From positions 248,001 through 312,000 of the forward strand of contig NZ_BMHM01000001.1 of assembly GCF_014640815.1 (NCBI RefSeq): 64,000 nucleotides of DNA. Reading direction: 5' to 3'. The stretch comes from Vreelandella lutescens (GTDB lineage: Bacteria; Pseudomonadota; Gammaproteobacteria; Pseudomonadales; Halomonadaceae). The notes under the pieces are model-generated. The model was not told the DNA's origin and did no database searches. It saw only the letters and a list, made by a program, of their open reading frames with translations. Of this stretch, positions 1 through 7,977 are shown one piece after another. Position numbers and translations under genes: made by a program. Positions within the stretch are counted from its first letter, which is position 1. Every line of letters starts with the position of its first letter.

Positions 1-723
1 TGCGTTGTCGGAGAGCTGTTCGCGGGCTTTGGTGGCTTCATCGCTGTCGTACCACACCAGCGAGGCGCGCTGACCGGGCAGTGGCAGCATGGCAATCGGC
101 CCTTTAGGCGTAAAGCACTGCCAGCTAACATCCTGCTGGGGCAGCTCGGTCTCGACGTTAATAATCATCGCCCGCTGGTGGTAGTCGTAGCTGGTCACGC
201 CAATGCCCGCCAGCTCGCGCAGTGTAGAGCGCGCGCCGTCGGCCCCTACAATCAGCCGGGCGCTTAGGGTTTTGCCGTTATCCAGCTCTAGCATGCGGGC
301 GGTGGTAGCCGCCATAGTGCTCAGCGGGGCGCACTGGGTATACCAGGTCACGCTAGGAAGCGCTTCCAGGCGCTGCCACAGAGCGTATTGCAGGGCGCGG
401 TTTTCAATAAAAATACCGAAATCGTTCATGCCGCTCTCTTCGGCGGAGAACACGGAGTGGCCGGTGCCATCCTGATTCGCCACGTCGATATGCCGGAACG
501 GGCAGCAGCGTTCGCCGGGCAGTATCGCGCCGCTGGCTTTCACAAACGCGAGCGACCGGGCGTTGAGCGATGAAATACGCAGGTCGTAGTCGCCGCTAGC
601 AGGTTTCGGGGCGCTACCGCGCTCGACGAGCCCTACGGAAATGCCCGCCTGGCCTAGCCTTGCCGCCAGGGCCGCGCCCACCATGCCGCCACCGACAATA
701 ATAATCTCGTGATCCCACTGCAT
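1..723 (-). CDS. UbiH/UbiF-family FAD-dependent ubiquinone hydroxylase (partial)
   Basis: The first 241 codons of a flavoprotein monooxygenase are visible; the C-terminus lies beyond the window edge. The N-terminus carries the Rossmann FAD motif GGGMVG (residues 11-16), and the second FAD/NADPH motif, VGADGARSTLRE, lies in the middle of the visible part. The stretch with FTPKGPIAMLP and SLVWYDS resembles E. coli UbiF (2-octaprenyl-3-methyl-6-methoxybenzoquinol hydroxylase) more than UbiI or UbiH, from memory of those sequences. The family hydroxylates the ring of ubiquinone precursors with O2 and NADPH in a membrane-associated complex. The ATG is preceded by a good AAGGAG. It is divergent from the sirtuin gene. 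Which ring position is hydroxylated is not certain. Confidence 0.85.
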   Translation of the reverse strand, partial: MQWDHEIIIVGGGMVGAALAARLGQAGISVGLVERGSAPKPASGDYDLRISSLNARSLAFVKASGAILPGERCCPFRHIDVANQDGTGHSVFSAEESGMNDFGIFIENRALQYALWQRLEALPSVTWYTQCAPLSTMAATTARMLELDNGKTLSARLIVGADGARSTLRELAGIGVTSYDYHQRAMIINVETELPQQDVSWQCFTPKGPIAMLPLPGQRASLVWYDSDEATKAREQLSDNA

Positions 724-819
724 GAGAGGCTCCTTACTCCGCTATCGAGGGCACATTGCATGTGCTTATATTGTCATACAGTATCGTTGACTTGTCGCAG
801 TATTGCCTAGGGTGATCCA

Positions 820-1686
820 TTGACGCAGGCCGTGGAAAGTACAGAAAAACGCGAGAGTAGCCAGGTGGCCGGGGAAGCACTAGCCGCTTTTATCAAACGC
901 CACCCCAAACTCTGGGTGATTACCGGGGCGGGGATGAGTACCGACAGCGGGATTCCTGATTACCGCGATGCCGATGGCCAGTGGAAGCGCCCACCGCCGG
1001 TGCAGCACGGTGATTTCATGAGCTCCTTCGCCGTACGCCAGCGCTACTGGGCGCGGGCGCTGGTGGGCTTCAAAGCCATGCGCGAAGCCCAGGTGAGCGG
1101 GGCGCATCGGGCGTTGGCAGAGCTGGAGGCGATGGGTCATGTGGAGTTGCTGGTGACGCAAAACGTGGACCGCCTGCACCAGCGGGCGGGCTCGAAAAAG
1201 GTGATTGATCTTCACGGCAGGGCGGATGTGGTGGCCTGTATGGCCTGCGGCTATCAAATGATGCGTCACGCCATGCACAGTGAAATGGCGCGCATGAACC
1301 CAGCCTTTGCCGCGCTAGATGCCCGCCACGCGCCGGATGGCGATGCGGATCTGGAAACCGATTTCTCCACCTTTAAAGTATTGGACTGCCCGCGCTGCAA
1401 GGGCATCCTCAAACCGCAGGTGGTCTACTACGGCGATGTGGTGCCCCCGGCGCGGCGGCTGGCGGCCCAGGCGGCGCTGCAGCAAGCCGATGCGGTGCTG
1501 GCGGTGGGTACGTCGTTGATGGTCTATTCCGGCTACCGCTTCTGCCGCGATGCCCACGCTATGGGCCTACCCGTGGCATCGCTCTCGCTGGGGGTGACCC
1601 GTGCCGATGAGTTTTTGACTCACCAGTGGCGCGCGCCGCTAACGCCGGTGCTGGAACAGGCGGTGGCGTGCCTGAAGGGCGCTTAA
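820..1686 (+). CDS. NAD-dependent protein deacetylase, Sir2 family (class II, SIRT4-like)
   Basis: 288 residues. The NAD-binding signature GAGMSTDSGIPDYR (residues 36-49) has the Tyr variant and T-D-S spacing of class II sirtuins. TQNVDRLH (113-120) is followed by the catalytic His132 in DLHGR. Four zinc cysteines are visible as CMAC (140, 143) and CPRC (190, 193), and VVYYGD follows. The family removes acyl groups from lysines, releasing nicotinamide and O-acyl-ADP-ribose; class II members may also act as lipoamidases or ADP-ribosyltransferases. The start is TTG with AGGGTGA upstream; the next in-frame ATG lies inside the NAD motif, so TTG is probably right. The last 4 bases overlap the convergent glycosylase gene. 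Confidence 0.9.
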   Translation: MTQAVESTEKRESSQVAGEALAAFIKRHPKLWVITGAGMSTDSGIPDYRDADGQWKRPPPVQHGDFMSSFAVRQRYWARALVGFKAMREAQVSGAHRALAELEAMGHVELLVTQNVDRLHQRAGSKKVIDLHGRADVVACMACGYQMMRHAMHSEMARMNPAFAALDARHAPDGDADLETDFSTFKVLDCPRCKGILKPQVVYYGDVVPPARRLAAQAALQQADAVLAVGTSLMVYSGYRFCRDAHAMGLPVASLSLGVTRADEFLTHQWRAPLTPVLEQAVACLKGA

Positions 1687-2336
1687 CGCGCTTTAGATAC
1701 CCACGGGTTGCCCTCGCTCCATAGCCGCCAGGGAGCGTCGCGGTCGGCGGGTTGGGCGTAATCGATGCCGACTCTTGGGCCGCTGGCAATCGCGCTGGGC
1801 GGCTCGCCAGAGGTAATCCACAATCCGTTCGACTGATCGCCGTTTTGCGTCATATCGTGGCCGTAGAGGGCGTTATCGATACGCAGTGCCCGAGTCAGTT
1901 TGCCGGGGCCGTTGCTTAGATTACGCCCCGCCACACTGCGCCATGCGCGCATGGCAGGCTCGCCGATCACAGGCTCTACCGCTCGAATCAATACCGCGCA
2001 GGGGTTGCCTTCCGGCTGGGTCACCACGTTCAGCAGCCAGTGCATGCCGTACACCAAGTAGACGTAAGCGTGGCCGGGCGGGCCAAACATCGCCTCGGTG
2101 CGTGGGGTTCTGCGCCGGTGGGCATGGCAGGCGGAATCTTCCGAGCCACGGTAGGCCTCGGTTTCCACGATGCGCGCGGCCATTAGCTCGCCATCGAGCT
2201 GGCGCACCAGCCAACAGCCCAGCAGGTCTCGGGCGACTTCCAACGTATCGCGGTTGTAGAAGGCCTGGGGCAGGGGCGTGAGCGCCTCTTGCTCAATCGG
2301 TAACGTAACAGGGGTTAACGCGTCTCTATGCGGCAT
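1683..2336 (-). CDS. DNA-3-methyladenine glycosylase, AAG/MPG family
   Basis: 217 residues, the usual length for bacterial members of the alkyladenine DNA glycosylase fold. Recognised from DLLGCWLV near residue 38, the catalytic segment VETEAYRGSEDSACHA (the Glu activates the attacking water), and YVYLVYGMHWLLNVVT, the Tyr-rich stretch that flips and stacks the damaged base. PCAVLIRAVEP and SNGPGKLTRAL follow as in family members. It excises alkylated and deaminated purines at the start of base-excision repair. It is convergent with the sirtuin gene, with a 4-base overlap. No SOS box was seen in front of it. Confidence 0.92.
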   Translation of the reverse strand: MPHRDALTPVTLPIEQEALTPLPQAFYNRDTLEVARDLLGCWLVRQLDGELMAARIVETEAYRGSEDSACHAHRRRTPRTEAMFGPPGHAYVYLVYGMHWLLNVVTQPEGNPCAVLIRAVEPVIGEPAMRAWRSVAGRNLSNGPGKLTRALRIDNALYGHDMTQNGDQSNGLWITSGEPPSAIASGPRVGIDYAQPADRDAPWRLWSEGNPWVSKAR

Positions 2337-2406
2337 GCTATCGCCAATTACTTGAGTAAGCTGCTAGGGTATTCTGTAGGCCATTAATTGAAAAGCGGAG
2401 TTGCCC

Positions 2407-3885
2407 GTGCTGACCTTTGAACACCAGTTTGCCACGCTGCCAGAGCCCCTATGGGTGGCCTGCCAGCCCACGCCCGTGGCGCAGCCCAGCCTGATCGCGT
2501 TCAACGATGCCCTGGCTGCGCAGCTAGGCATGCAAACCCGGCCCGACGACGCCACGCTGGCCCAGTGGTTCAGCGGTAACCAGCTGCCGCCGGGTGCCGA
2601 GCCAAAAGCGCTGGGCTACGCCGGGCACCAGTTCGGCAACTTCGTGCCGCAGCTAGGCGATGGCCGCGCACTGCTGTTGGGCGAAGTGGTGGACCAGCAG
2701 GGCATACGCCGAGATGTGCAGCTAAAAGGCAGCGGCCGCACGCCGTTTTCTCGCGGTGGCGATGGCCGCTCTCCCCTTGGCCCGGTGCTGCGGGAATATC
2801 TGGTGAGTGAATTTATGGCCGCCGTGGGCGTACCCACCACTCGCGCCCTGGTTGCCGTCGCTACGGGCGAGCGCGTGGTGCGCCAAATGGCCGAGCCGGG
2901 GGCCGTGCTGACCCGTGTGGCCAGCAGCCATATTCGCGTGGGCACGTTCCAGTTTGCCGCCGTTCGCCGCGATGAAGAAGCACTCAAAGCGCTGGCCGAT
3001 CATGTGATTGCCCGCCACTACCCAGAAGCGGCCAACGCTGAAGACCCGTACCTGGCACTGTTAGAAGCGGTGACCGCCCGCCAAGCGGCACTGGTGGCGC
3101 GTTGGATGAGCCTGGGCTTTATTCATGGCGTGATGAACACCGACAACTGCAGTATTGCCGGTGAGACCATCGATTACGGCCCCTGCGCCTTTATGGAACA
3201 GTTCGACCCACAGAAGGTATACAGCTCCATTGACCAGGGCAGGCGCTACGCCTTCAACAATCAGCCGGGCATTGCCCAATGGAACCTGGCCCGCTTTGCC
3301 GAAACCTTGCTGCCGCTCATGCGGGAAGAGGGCGATGCCGTGGTAGAGCAGGCCACCGAAGTGCTTCGCGGTTTTACCTCCCGCTTTAGCGCCGAGCAGC
3401 GCCGCCTGCACGCTAATAAGCTAGGCCTCGCTCCAGAAAGCGACCACGCCGCGCCGCTGATGGAAGCGCTGGAAATTCATATGCATCAAGGCCGCATGGA
3501 TATGACCGCGACGTTCGACGCGCTAACGCACTATGCGCAAGCGCTGAGAAAGGACTCGTCAGCCCATTCCCAAAAAGAGGCGCTGCTAGCGCTGACCACT
3601 CAGCCCGATGGCCTGACCGCTTGGCTGGCCGACTGGGAAAACGCCCAGCAAGCGAGCCAGCAGAGTGAGCGCCTGGAGGCCATGCGCCGCGCCAACCCGG
3701 TGGTGATTCCTCGCAACCACCGCATCCAAGAGGTCATCGATGCGGCGGTAGAAGGCGATTTCGCGCCCTTCCACACGCTGCTCGCGGCGGTCACACAGCC
3801 TTTTGATGAATCCGAAGAAGCGCGCCGCTTGGCCGCCCCGGCCACGGAAAGCGAACAGGTGTTGCGCACCTTTTGTGGTACGTGA
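2407..3885 (+). CDS. selO: Protein adenylyltransferase SelO (YdiU)
   Basis: 492 residues from a GTG start. GGAG lies exactly 6 bases before this GTG, whereas the in-frame TTG at 2401 directly abuts it, so the GTG was chosen. SelO is a pseudokinase-fold enzyme that binds ATP upside down and transfers AMP to Ser/Thr/Tyr of target proteins, including redox proteins. Visible are KGSGRTPFSRGGDGRS (about residues 105-120), LREYLVSEFMAAVGVPTTRAL, the metal-binding HGVMNTDN and DYGP, and YAFNNQP. The C-terminus ends TFCGT; a cysteine three residues from the end occupies the place of the selenocysteine in eukaryotic SelO. The gene stands alone. Confidence 0.93.
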   Translation: MLTFEHQFATLPEPLWVACQPTPVAQPSLIAFNDALAAQLGMQTRPDDATLAQWFSGNQLPPGAEPKALGYAGHQFGNFVPQLGDGRALLLGEVVDQQGIRRDVQLKGSGRTPFSRGGDGRSPLGPVLREYLVSEFMAAVGVPTTRALVAVATGERVVRQMAEPGAVLTRVASSHIRVGTFQFAAVRRDEEALKALADHVIARHYPEAANAEDPYLALLEAVTARQAALVARWMSLGFIHGVMNTDNCSIAGETIDYGPCAFMEQFDPQKVYSSIDQGRRYAFNNQPGIAQWNLARFAETLLPLMREEGDAVVEQATEVLRGFTSRFSAEQRRLHANKLGLAPESDHAAPLMEALEIHMHQGRMDMTATFDALTHYAQALRKDSSAHSQKEALLALTTQPDGLTAWLADWENAQQASQQSERLEAMRRANPVVIPRNHRIQEVIDAAVEGDFAPFHTLLAAVTQPFDESEEARRLAAPATESEQVLRTFCGT

Positions 3886-3926
3886 TTTAGACCAGCGAAT
3901 ATGGGCGGAAAACTCGTAGCGGGGGT

Positions 3927-3948
3927 CTTTCGCCAGGGATGGCGAAAG
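3927..3948. other. Perfect 9-bp hairpin with GGGA loop between selO and dinB
   Basis: CTTTCGCCA and TGGCGAAAG flank a GGGA tetraloop. It lies about 40 bases after the selO stop and has no following T-run, so it is a weak terminator candidate. It may instead act as an mRNA 3'-end hairpin. Confidence 0.4.
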
Positions 3949-4027
3949 TAGCGTCCAGGGAGGGATTCACAGCGCCCCCGCCTAGGGTTTTGCTGCTCAT
4001 CAGCGCTGTAGCATACCCTGTGATAAA

Positions 4028-4043
4028 CTGTGCTTTTTTACAG
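4028..4043. promoter_or_regulatory. LexA (SOS) box upstream of dinB
   Basis: The sequence is CTGT-N8-ACAG with the T-rich spacer GCTTTTTT, a perfect match to the gammaproteobacterial LexA core. It ends 25 bases before the dinB start codon, placing it over the promoter or early leader. It implies LexA repression of DNA polymerase IV. Confidence 0.88.
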
Positions 4044-4068
4044 GTAATGGCGGAGGCAAGGTCGGCCT

Positions 4069-5115
4069 GTGCGCAAAATCATCCACTGCGACTGTGACTG
4101 CTTCTATGCGGCGGTAGAGATGCGCGATAACCCCGCGTTAACCGATATCCCCATTGCCATTGGCGGCAGTGTGGAGCAGCGCGGGGTGGTCGCTACCTGT
4201 AATTATCCGGCGCGTAAGTTCGGCATCCACTCCGCCATGCCCATGGCCCAGGCGCTCAAACGCTGCCCCCATCTCACGGTGATTCGTGGCGATATGGCGA
4301 AGTACAAAGATGTTGCCCGTCAGGTGTTTGCTATTTACCGCGATGTAACCGAACTGATCGAGCCGCTCTCGTTGGATGAAGCCTTTCTGGATGTCTCGGA
4401 GGTCACGCTCCACCACGGCAGCGCCACCCGCATGGCCGAAGCCATTCGCCATCGGGTGAAGCAGGAAGTGGGCATTACCGTCTCGGCGGGCGTGGCACCC
4501 AACAAGTTTCTCGCCAAGATCGCCAGCGACTGGCGCAAGCCTGATGGGCTGTTTGTCATTACGCCAGACGATATCGACGCCTTCGTTCAGCAGCTTCCGG
4601 TGAAAAAGATCCACGGCGTAGGGCCACGCACCGCTGAAAAGCTGGCGGAGCTGGGCATTCAGACCGGCGCGGATCTGCGCGCATGGCCACTTACCGAGCT
4701 GGTGGAGCGCTTTGGCCGCTTTGGCCATCGCCTGCATGAACTCAGCCACGGGCGCGATGAGCGCCCGGTCAAAACCCACCGCGAGCGTAAATCAATCAGC
4801 ACCGAGCAAACCTACTCTCAAGATTTACCCACCCTGGAAGCCTGCCGTCGCCAGCTCCCTGAGCTGATTAGCGATTTAGAACGCCGCTACGCTCGCCTAG
4901 ACCCGGCACCCGCCGTGCGCGGGGTGATGGTGAAGGTCAAATTCAACGACTTCACCCAAACCACCGTCGAACACGCCGACCCCGCACCCAACTTGGAACA
5001 GTTTGAAACCTTGCTGAACGTGGGATGGGCGCGAGGCGAGCGCCCCGTGCGCCTGCTGGGTGTCGGCTACCGCTTGGCGGAAGAGACCGCTGCCCAGCAG
5101 CTCTCGCTGTTTTAA
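4069..5115 (+). CDS. dinB: DNA polymerase IV (Y-family translesion polymerase)
   Basis: 348 residues, normal for Pol IV. Metal-binding residues are Asp8 (in IHCDCDCFYAAVE) and Asp103/Glu104 (in SLDEAFLDV). VSAGVAPNKFLAKIASD and the helix-hairpin-helix VKKIHGVGPRTAEKL follow, then the little-finger domain with RKSISTEQTYS. The protein ends QLSLF, the sliding-clamp binding motif. It copies past damaged bases with low fidelity. The start is GTG with GGAGG 8-12 bases upstream. A perfect LexA box directly upstream indicates SOS induction. The gene is monocistronic as far as can be seen. Confidence 0.96.
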   Translation: MRKIIHCDCDCFYAAVEMRDNPALTDIPIAIGGSVEQRGVVATCNYPARKFGIHSAMPMAQALKRCPHLTVIRGDMAKYKDVARQVFAIYRDVTELIEPLSLDEAFLDVSEVTLHHGSATRMAEAIRHRVKQEVGITVSAGVAPNKFLAKIASDWRKPDGLFVITPDDIDAFVQQLPVKKIHGVGPRTAEKLAELGIQTGADLRAWPLTELVERFGRFGHRLHELSHGRDERPVKTHRERKSISTEQTYSQDLPTLEACRRQLPELISDLERRYARLDPAPAVRGVMVKVKFNDFTQTTVEHADPAPNLEQFETLLNVGWARGERPVRLLGVGYRLAEETAAQQLSLF

Positions 5116-5219
5116 TTAGCCTGTTAACCCTTGGGTGGATTGACGGGTTTCCGTGCTCGCGTTAAAACAGACGTATGATAGATAGCGCTTCTTCCCGTTA
5201 GCCTAACCGCGAGCCTGCC

Positions 5220-6035
5220 ATGCCTGCCATGCCTGCCGATGCCACCCAACGCCCCCGTTTAGTGTTTGCCCATGCCAACGGCTTTCCCGGTTTGAGCTAC
5301 CGCAGCCTGTTAGACCCGCTGGCAGAGTCGTTCGATTTACACCCGCTAGACCGCCTGGGCCACCACCCGGATTACCCGGTGAATCACAACTGGGGCAATT
5401 TGGTGGATGAGCTGATTAGCTACCTCCCCGATACCGACGCGCCGCTGCTGGGCGTCGGGCATTCGCTGGGCGGCACGCTGATGGCCATGGCTGCGGATAA
5501 ACAGCCGGAGCGCTTTGGTGGCGTGATTATGCTCGACCCACCGCTGATGCTGGGGCCGGATGCCTGGGCGATGAAAGCGGCCAAGCGGTTTGGGCTGATG
5601 GACCGCATTACGCCAGCAGGTAAAACCAAAGGGCGGCGCAGCGTGTGGCCCAGCCGTGAAGCGATGGCGAACTCGCTACGGCGGCGGGGGCTGTTTCGTG
5701 GCTTTACCCCCGAGGCGCTCAACGACTACATTGAAGCAGGCACGCGGCTTTTAGATGACGGTAGCGCCGAGCTGACCTTTGACCCGCGCATCGAGCTGGA
5801 AATTTTCCGGCACTTACCGGATCACCTCTCCAACCTGCCGCAGCGCGTATGCGTACCCATCCAACTGGTGGCGGGGCAGCAGTCGCACTTGATGACGCCT
5901 TCACGGCTCAAGCGCATCGCTCGTCGCGGGCTGCCGGTGAGTATGGTGCCCGGCACGCACATGTTCCCGATGGAACACCCAGAAGAGACGCGCTCGGCGA
6001 TACTGGCCGCGTGGCAGCAGTTTCAAACAGCGTAG
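5220..6035 (+). CDS. Alpha/beta hydrolase
   Basis: 271 residues. The N-terminal strand LVFAHANGFPG gives the oxyanion-hole region, GHSLGG (about residue 80) is the nucleophile elbow with the catalytic serine, and GTHMFPMEHPEE near the C-terminus supplies the His. IMLDPPLML is a plausible core strand. The family covers esterases, lipases and C-C hydrolases; the substrate cannot be inferred. Three in-frame ATGs lie close together in the direct repeat ATGCCTGCC (5220, 5229), so the exact start is uncertain by a few residues. The thiamine-binding-like gene follows 42 bases downstream on the same strand. Confidence 0.8.
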   Translation: MPAMPADATQRPRLVFAHANGFPGLSYRSLLDPLAESFDLHPLDRLGHHPDYPVNHNWGNLVDELISYLPDTDAPLLGVGHSLGGTLMAMAADKQPERFGGVIMLDPPLMLGPDAWAMKAAKRFGLMDRITPAGKTKGRRSVWPSREAMANSLRRRGLFRGFTPEALNDYIEAGTRLLDDGSAELTFDPRIELEIFRHLPDHLSNLPQRVCVPIQLVAGQQSHLMTPSRLKRIARRGLPVSMVPGTHMFPMEHPEETRSAILAAWQQFQTA

Positions 6036-6077
6036 CCTTAGAGGTGATGCAGCCATAGAGGCGATTAAGGAGACGAT

Positions 6078-6326
6078 ATGTATCTTTCCGTACAGCTGAG
6101 CTACTACCCGCTGGCCGATGATTTTAAGCCAGTAGTCAAAGAGGTGGTCAAACGTTTAGAGGCCACCGGGCTGGAGGTTCACCCCAACCGAATGAGCACC
6201 CAGGTATTTGGCGAGTTCGATGAAGTGATGGCGGCACTAAGCGACGTGATGAAGTGGTCGTTCGAGACACATGGCAAAGCCGTGTTTACGGCTAATTTTT
6301 TAGAGGGTGACCGGCGGCCTCGGTAA
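6078..6326 (+). CDS. YkoF/MTH1187-like thiamine-binding domain protein
   Basis: 82 residues making a single ferredoxin-like domain of the YkoF / MTH1187 type (about 80-100 residues per domain). Visible are MYLSVQLSYYPL at the N-terminus, VKRLEATGLEVHPNRMSTQVFGEFDEVM in the middle and KAVFTANF at the end. Family members bind thiamine or hydroxymethylpyrimidine, or associate as small oligomers. AAGGAG lies 5 bases before the ATG. It may be cotranscribed with the hydrolase upstream. The cellular role is unknown. Confidence 0.72.
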   Translation: MYLSVQLSYYPLADDFKPVVKEVVKRLEATGLEVHPNRMSTQVFGEFDEVMAALSDVMKWSFETHGKAVFTANFLEGDRRPR

Positions 6327-6361
6327 ATAACGCCATCGCGCGTGTGATGTTCTTCATCGCG

Positions 6362-7771
6362 CTAGAAACGGCTCAATAACGTGCCCAGCGTTTCCATTCC
6401 CCGTTCGCTGCGCTGGGTCCAGGGGTGGCCATAGCTTAGGCGAATGCAGTGGCGAAACTGTTGGGTTGCGGAGAAAATCGGCCCTGGCGCGAGGCTAACG
6501 CCATGGTCGAGCGCTGTGCGAAACAGCTGCAGCGAATCCACGTGTTCGGGAAACTCCACCCAAAGGAAATAACCGCCCGCAGGGCGGGTGATGCGCGTAT
6601 GCGCTGGGAAGTAGCGATCTGCCGCCGCCAGCATGCTGGTTTGCTGGGCTTCTAGGGCATGGCGAAGCTTGCGCAAATGGCGGTCGTAGCCACCGTGTTG
6701 TAAATAGTCAGCAATGGCGGCCTGGGCGGGGATAGAGGGGGAAATAGTGGTCATTAGTTTTAGCCGCGAGATCTCCTGGGCATAACGGCCGCCCGCTACC
6801 CAGCCGACCCGATAGCCGGGTGCCAAGCACTTCGAGAAAGAGCTGCAGTGAATCACCAATCCCTCATCATCAAAAGCCTTAACGGGGGCGGGCGGCGTGC
6901 TGCCAAAATAGAGCTCGGCATACACGTCATCCTCTAGCATGGGCACTTGGTGCTGCTTTAATAACTGGTAAAGCACCTGCTTGCGCTCGTTGCTTAGGCT
7001 AGCGCCGACGGGGTTCTGCAGATGGCTCATAAACCAGCAGGCTTTGATGGGCAGCGTGGCTAATCGCTCTGCCAGCACTTCTAGGTCAATCCCTTCCCGA
7101 GGGTGAACCGGAATTTCCACCGCGCGTAGTTTGAGCCGCTCCAGCACCTGCAGGCTGGCATAAAAAGCAGGCGACTCAACTGCTACCAAGTCCCCCGGCT
7201 GTGTCACGCACTGTAGGGCTAGATTGAGCGCCTCCATTGCGCCATTGGTAATCACCAGTTCGTCCATCGGCAGCTGAATGCCGCCCAGCATGTAGCGCAG
7301 AGCAATCTGCCGACACAGGTCGGTATGCCCGGTGGTCATATCGGCCACCACCTGTTGGGGCGAAAGCGCCCGCAACCCTCGCGTCATACTGATACTTAAG
7401 CGAGAGAGTGGAAACAGCTCAGGGCTCGGGAAGGCCGAGCCAAAGGGCACCGTTTGATCATCCTGCAGTGAGTCCAGCACCGAAAACACTAGCTCGCTGA
7501 CCTTCACTTCCGCTGGGTCGGTGGGTTGTAGCGTGACGCGGGGTTCGTTGATCAAGCGCCGCGCATGTTCACGAACAAAGTAGCCCGAGCGCGCCCGAGC
7601 ACTAATAAGCCCTTGGTTTTCCAGCAAGTAGTACGCCTGAAACACCGTCGAAGGGCTAATGCCGTGATGGCGGCTCGCTTGGCGCACGGAGGGGATGCGC
7701 TCGCCTGGGCCCAGTACGCCTTGGCGAATCAGCGTGGCTATCTCATCGGCAAACTGTTCATAGCGTTTCAT
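6362..7771 (-). CDS. MocR-family regulator (GntR HTH fused to PLP aminotransferase domain)
   Basis: 469 residues from the chosen start. Residues 1-70 form a GntR-type winged helix (PSVRQASRHHGISPSTVFQAY). The rest is a fold-type I aminotransferase-like domain with the PLP lysine in SSFSKCLAPGYRVGW and the strand MLEDDVYAELYF. MocR proteins (GabR, PdxR, TauR) use the PLP domain as an effector sensor and bind direct repeats. The longest frame starts 21 codons earlier at 7834, but MKRYEQFADEI fits the usual N-terminus of the family. It is divergent from ccoG, with repeat-rich DNA in the shared intergenic region. The effector is unknown. Confidence 0.88.
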   Translation of the reverse strand: MKRYEQFADEIATLIRQGVLGPGERIPSVRQASRHHGISPSTVFQAYYLLENQGLISARARSGYFVREHARRLINEPRVTLQPTDPAEVKVSELVFSVLDSLQDDQTVPFGSAFPSPELFPLSRLSISMTRGLRALSPQQVVADMTTGHTDLCRQIALRYMLGGIQLPMDELVITNGAMEALNLALQCVTQPGDLVAVESPAFYASLQVLERLKLRAVEIPVHPREGIDLEVLAERLATLPIKACWFMSHLQNPVGASLSNERKQVLYQLLKQHQVPMLEDDVYAELYFGSTPPAPVKAFDDEGLVIHCSSFSKCLAPGYRVGWVAGGRYAQEISRLKLMTTISPSIPAQAAIADYLQHGGYDRHLRKLRHALEAQQTSMLAAADRYFPAHTRITRPAGGYFLWVEFPEHVDSLQLFRTALDHGVSLAPGPIFSATQQFRHCIRLSYGHPWTQRSERGMETLGTLLSRF

Positions 7772-7843
7772 GGCATAAACTCGCTGGTGCTTGGCGCGGG
7801 TGCTTAGTGGGATCAACAGAATCGATATTCTCAATCAAAAGCA

Positions 7844-7890
7844 TATCAAAACTGATACGGCTTTTTTCTCTAAAACTGAATCTGTTTTAG
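7844..7890. promoter_or_regulatory. Operator-like repeats between the MocR gene and ccoG
   Basis: Two copies of AAAACTGA lie at 7848-7855 and 7872-7879, 24 bp apart start to start. The first sits in an inverted repeat TATCA-N4-TGATA (7844-7857), the second in CTAAAAC-N7-GTTTTAG (7870-7890). Paired direct repeats one or two helical turns apart are typical of MocR operators such as that of GabR, so autoregulation and control of ccoG are plausible inferences. Confidence 0.5.
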
Positions 7891-7977
7891 TGATTGGCTG
7901 GGAGGGCATAGTAGCGGCTTATTCGGTGACGCCCCTCGACCGTACAGCTCGCCACTCCCTCTTTTCTGGATATCGGT

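Noticed and set aside
7772..7977. FNR/Anr box expected upstream of ccoG
   Set aside because: No TTGAT-N4-ATCAA match was found; TATCA-N4-TGATA has the wrong half-sites.
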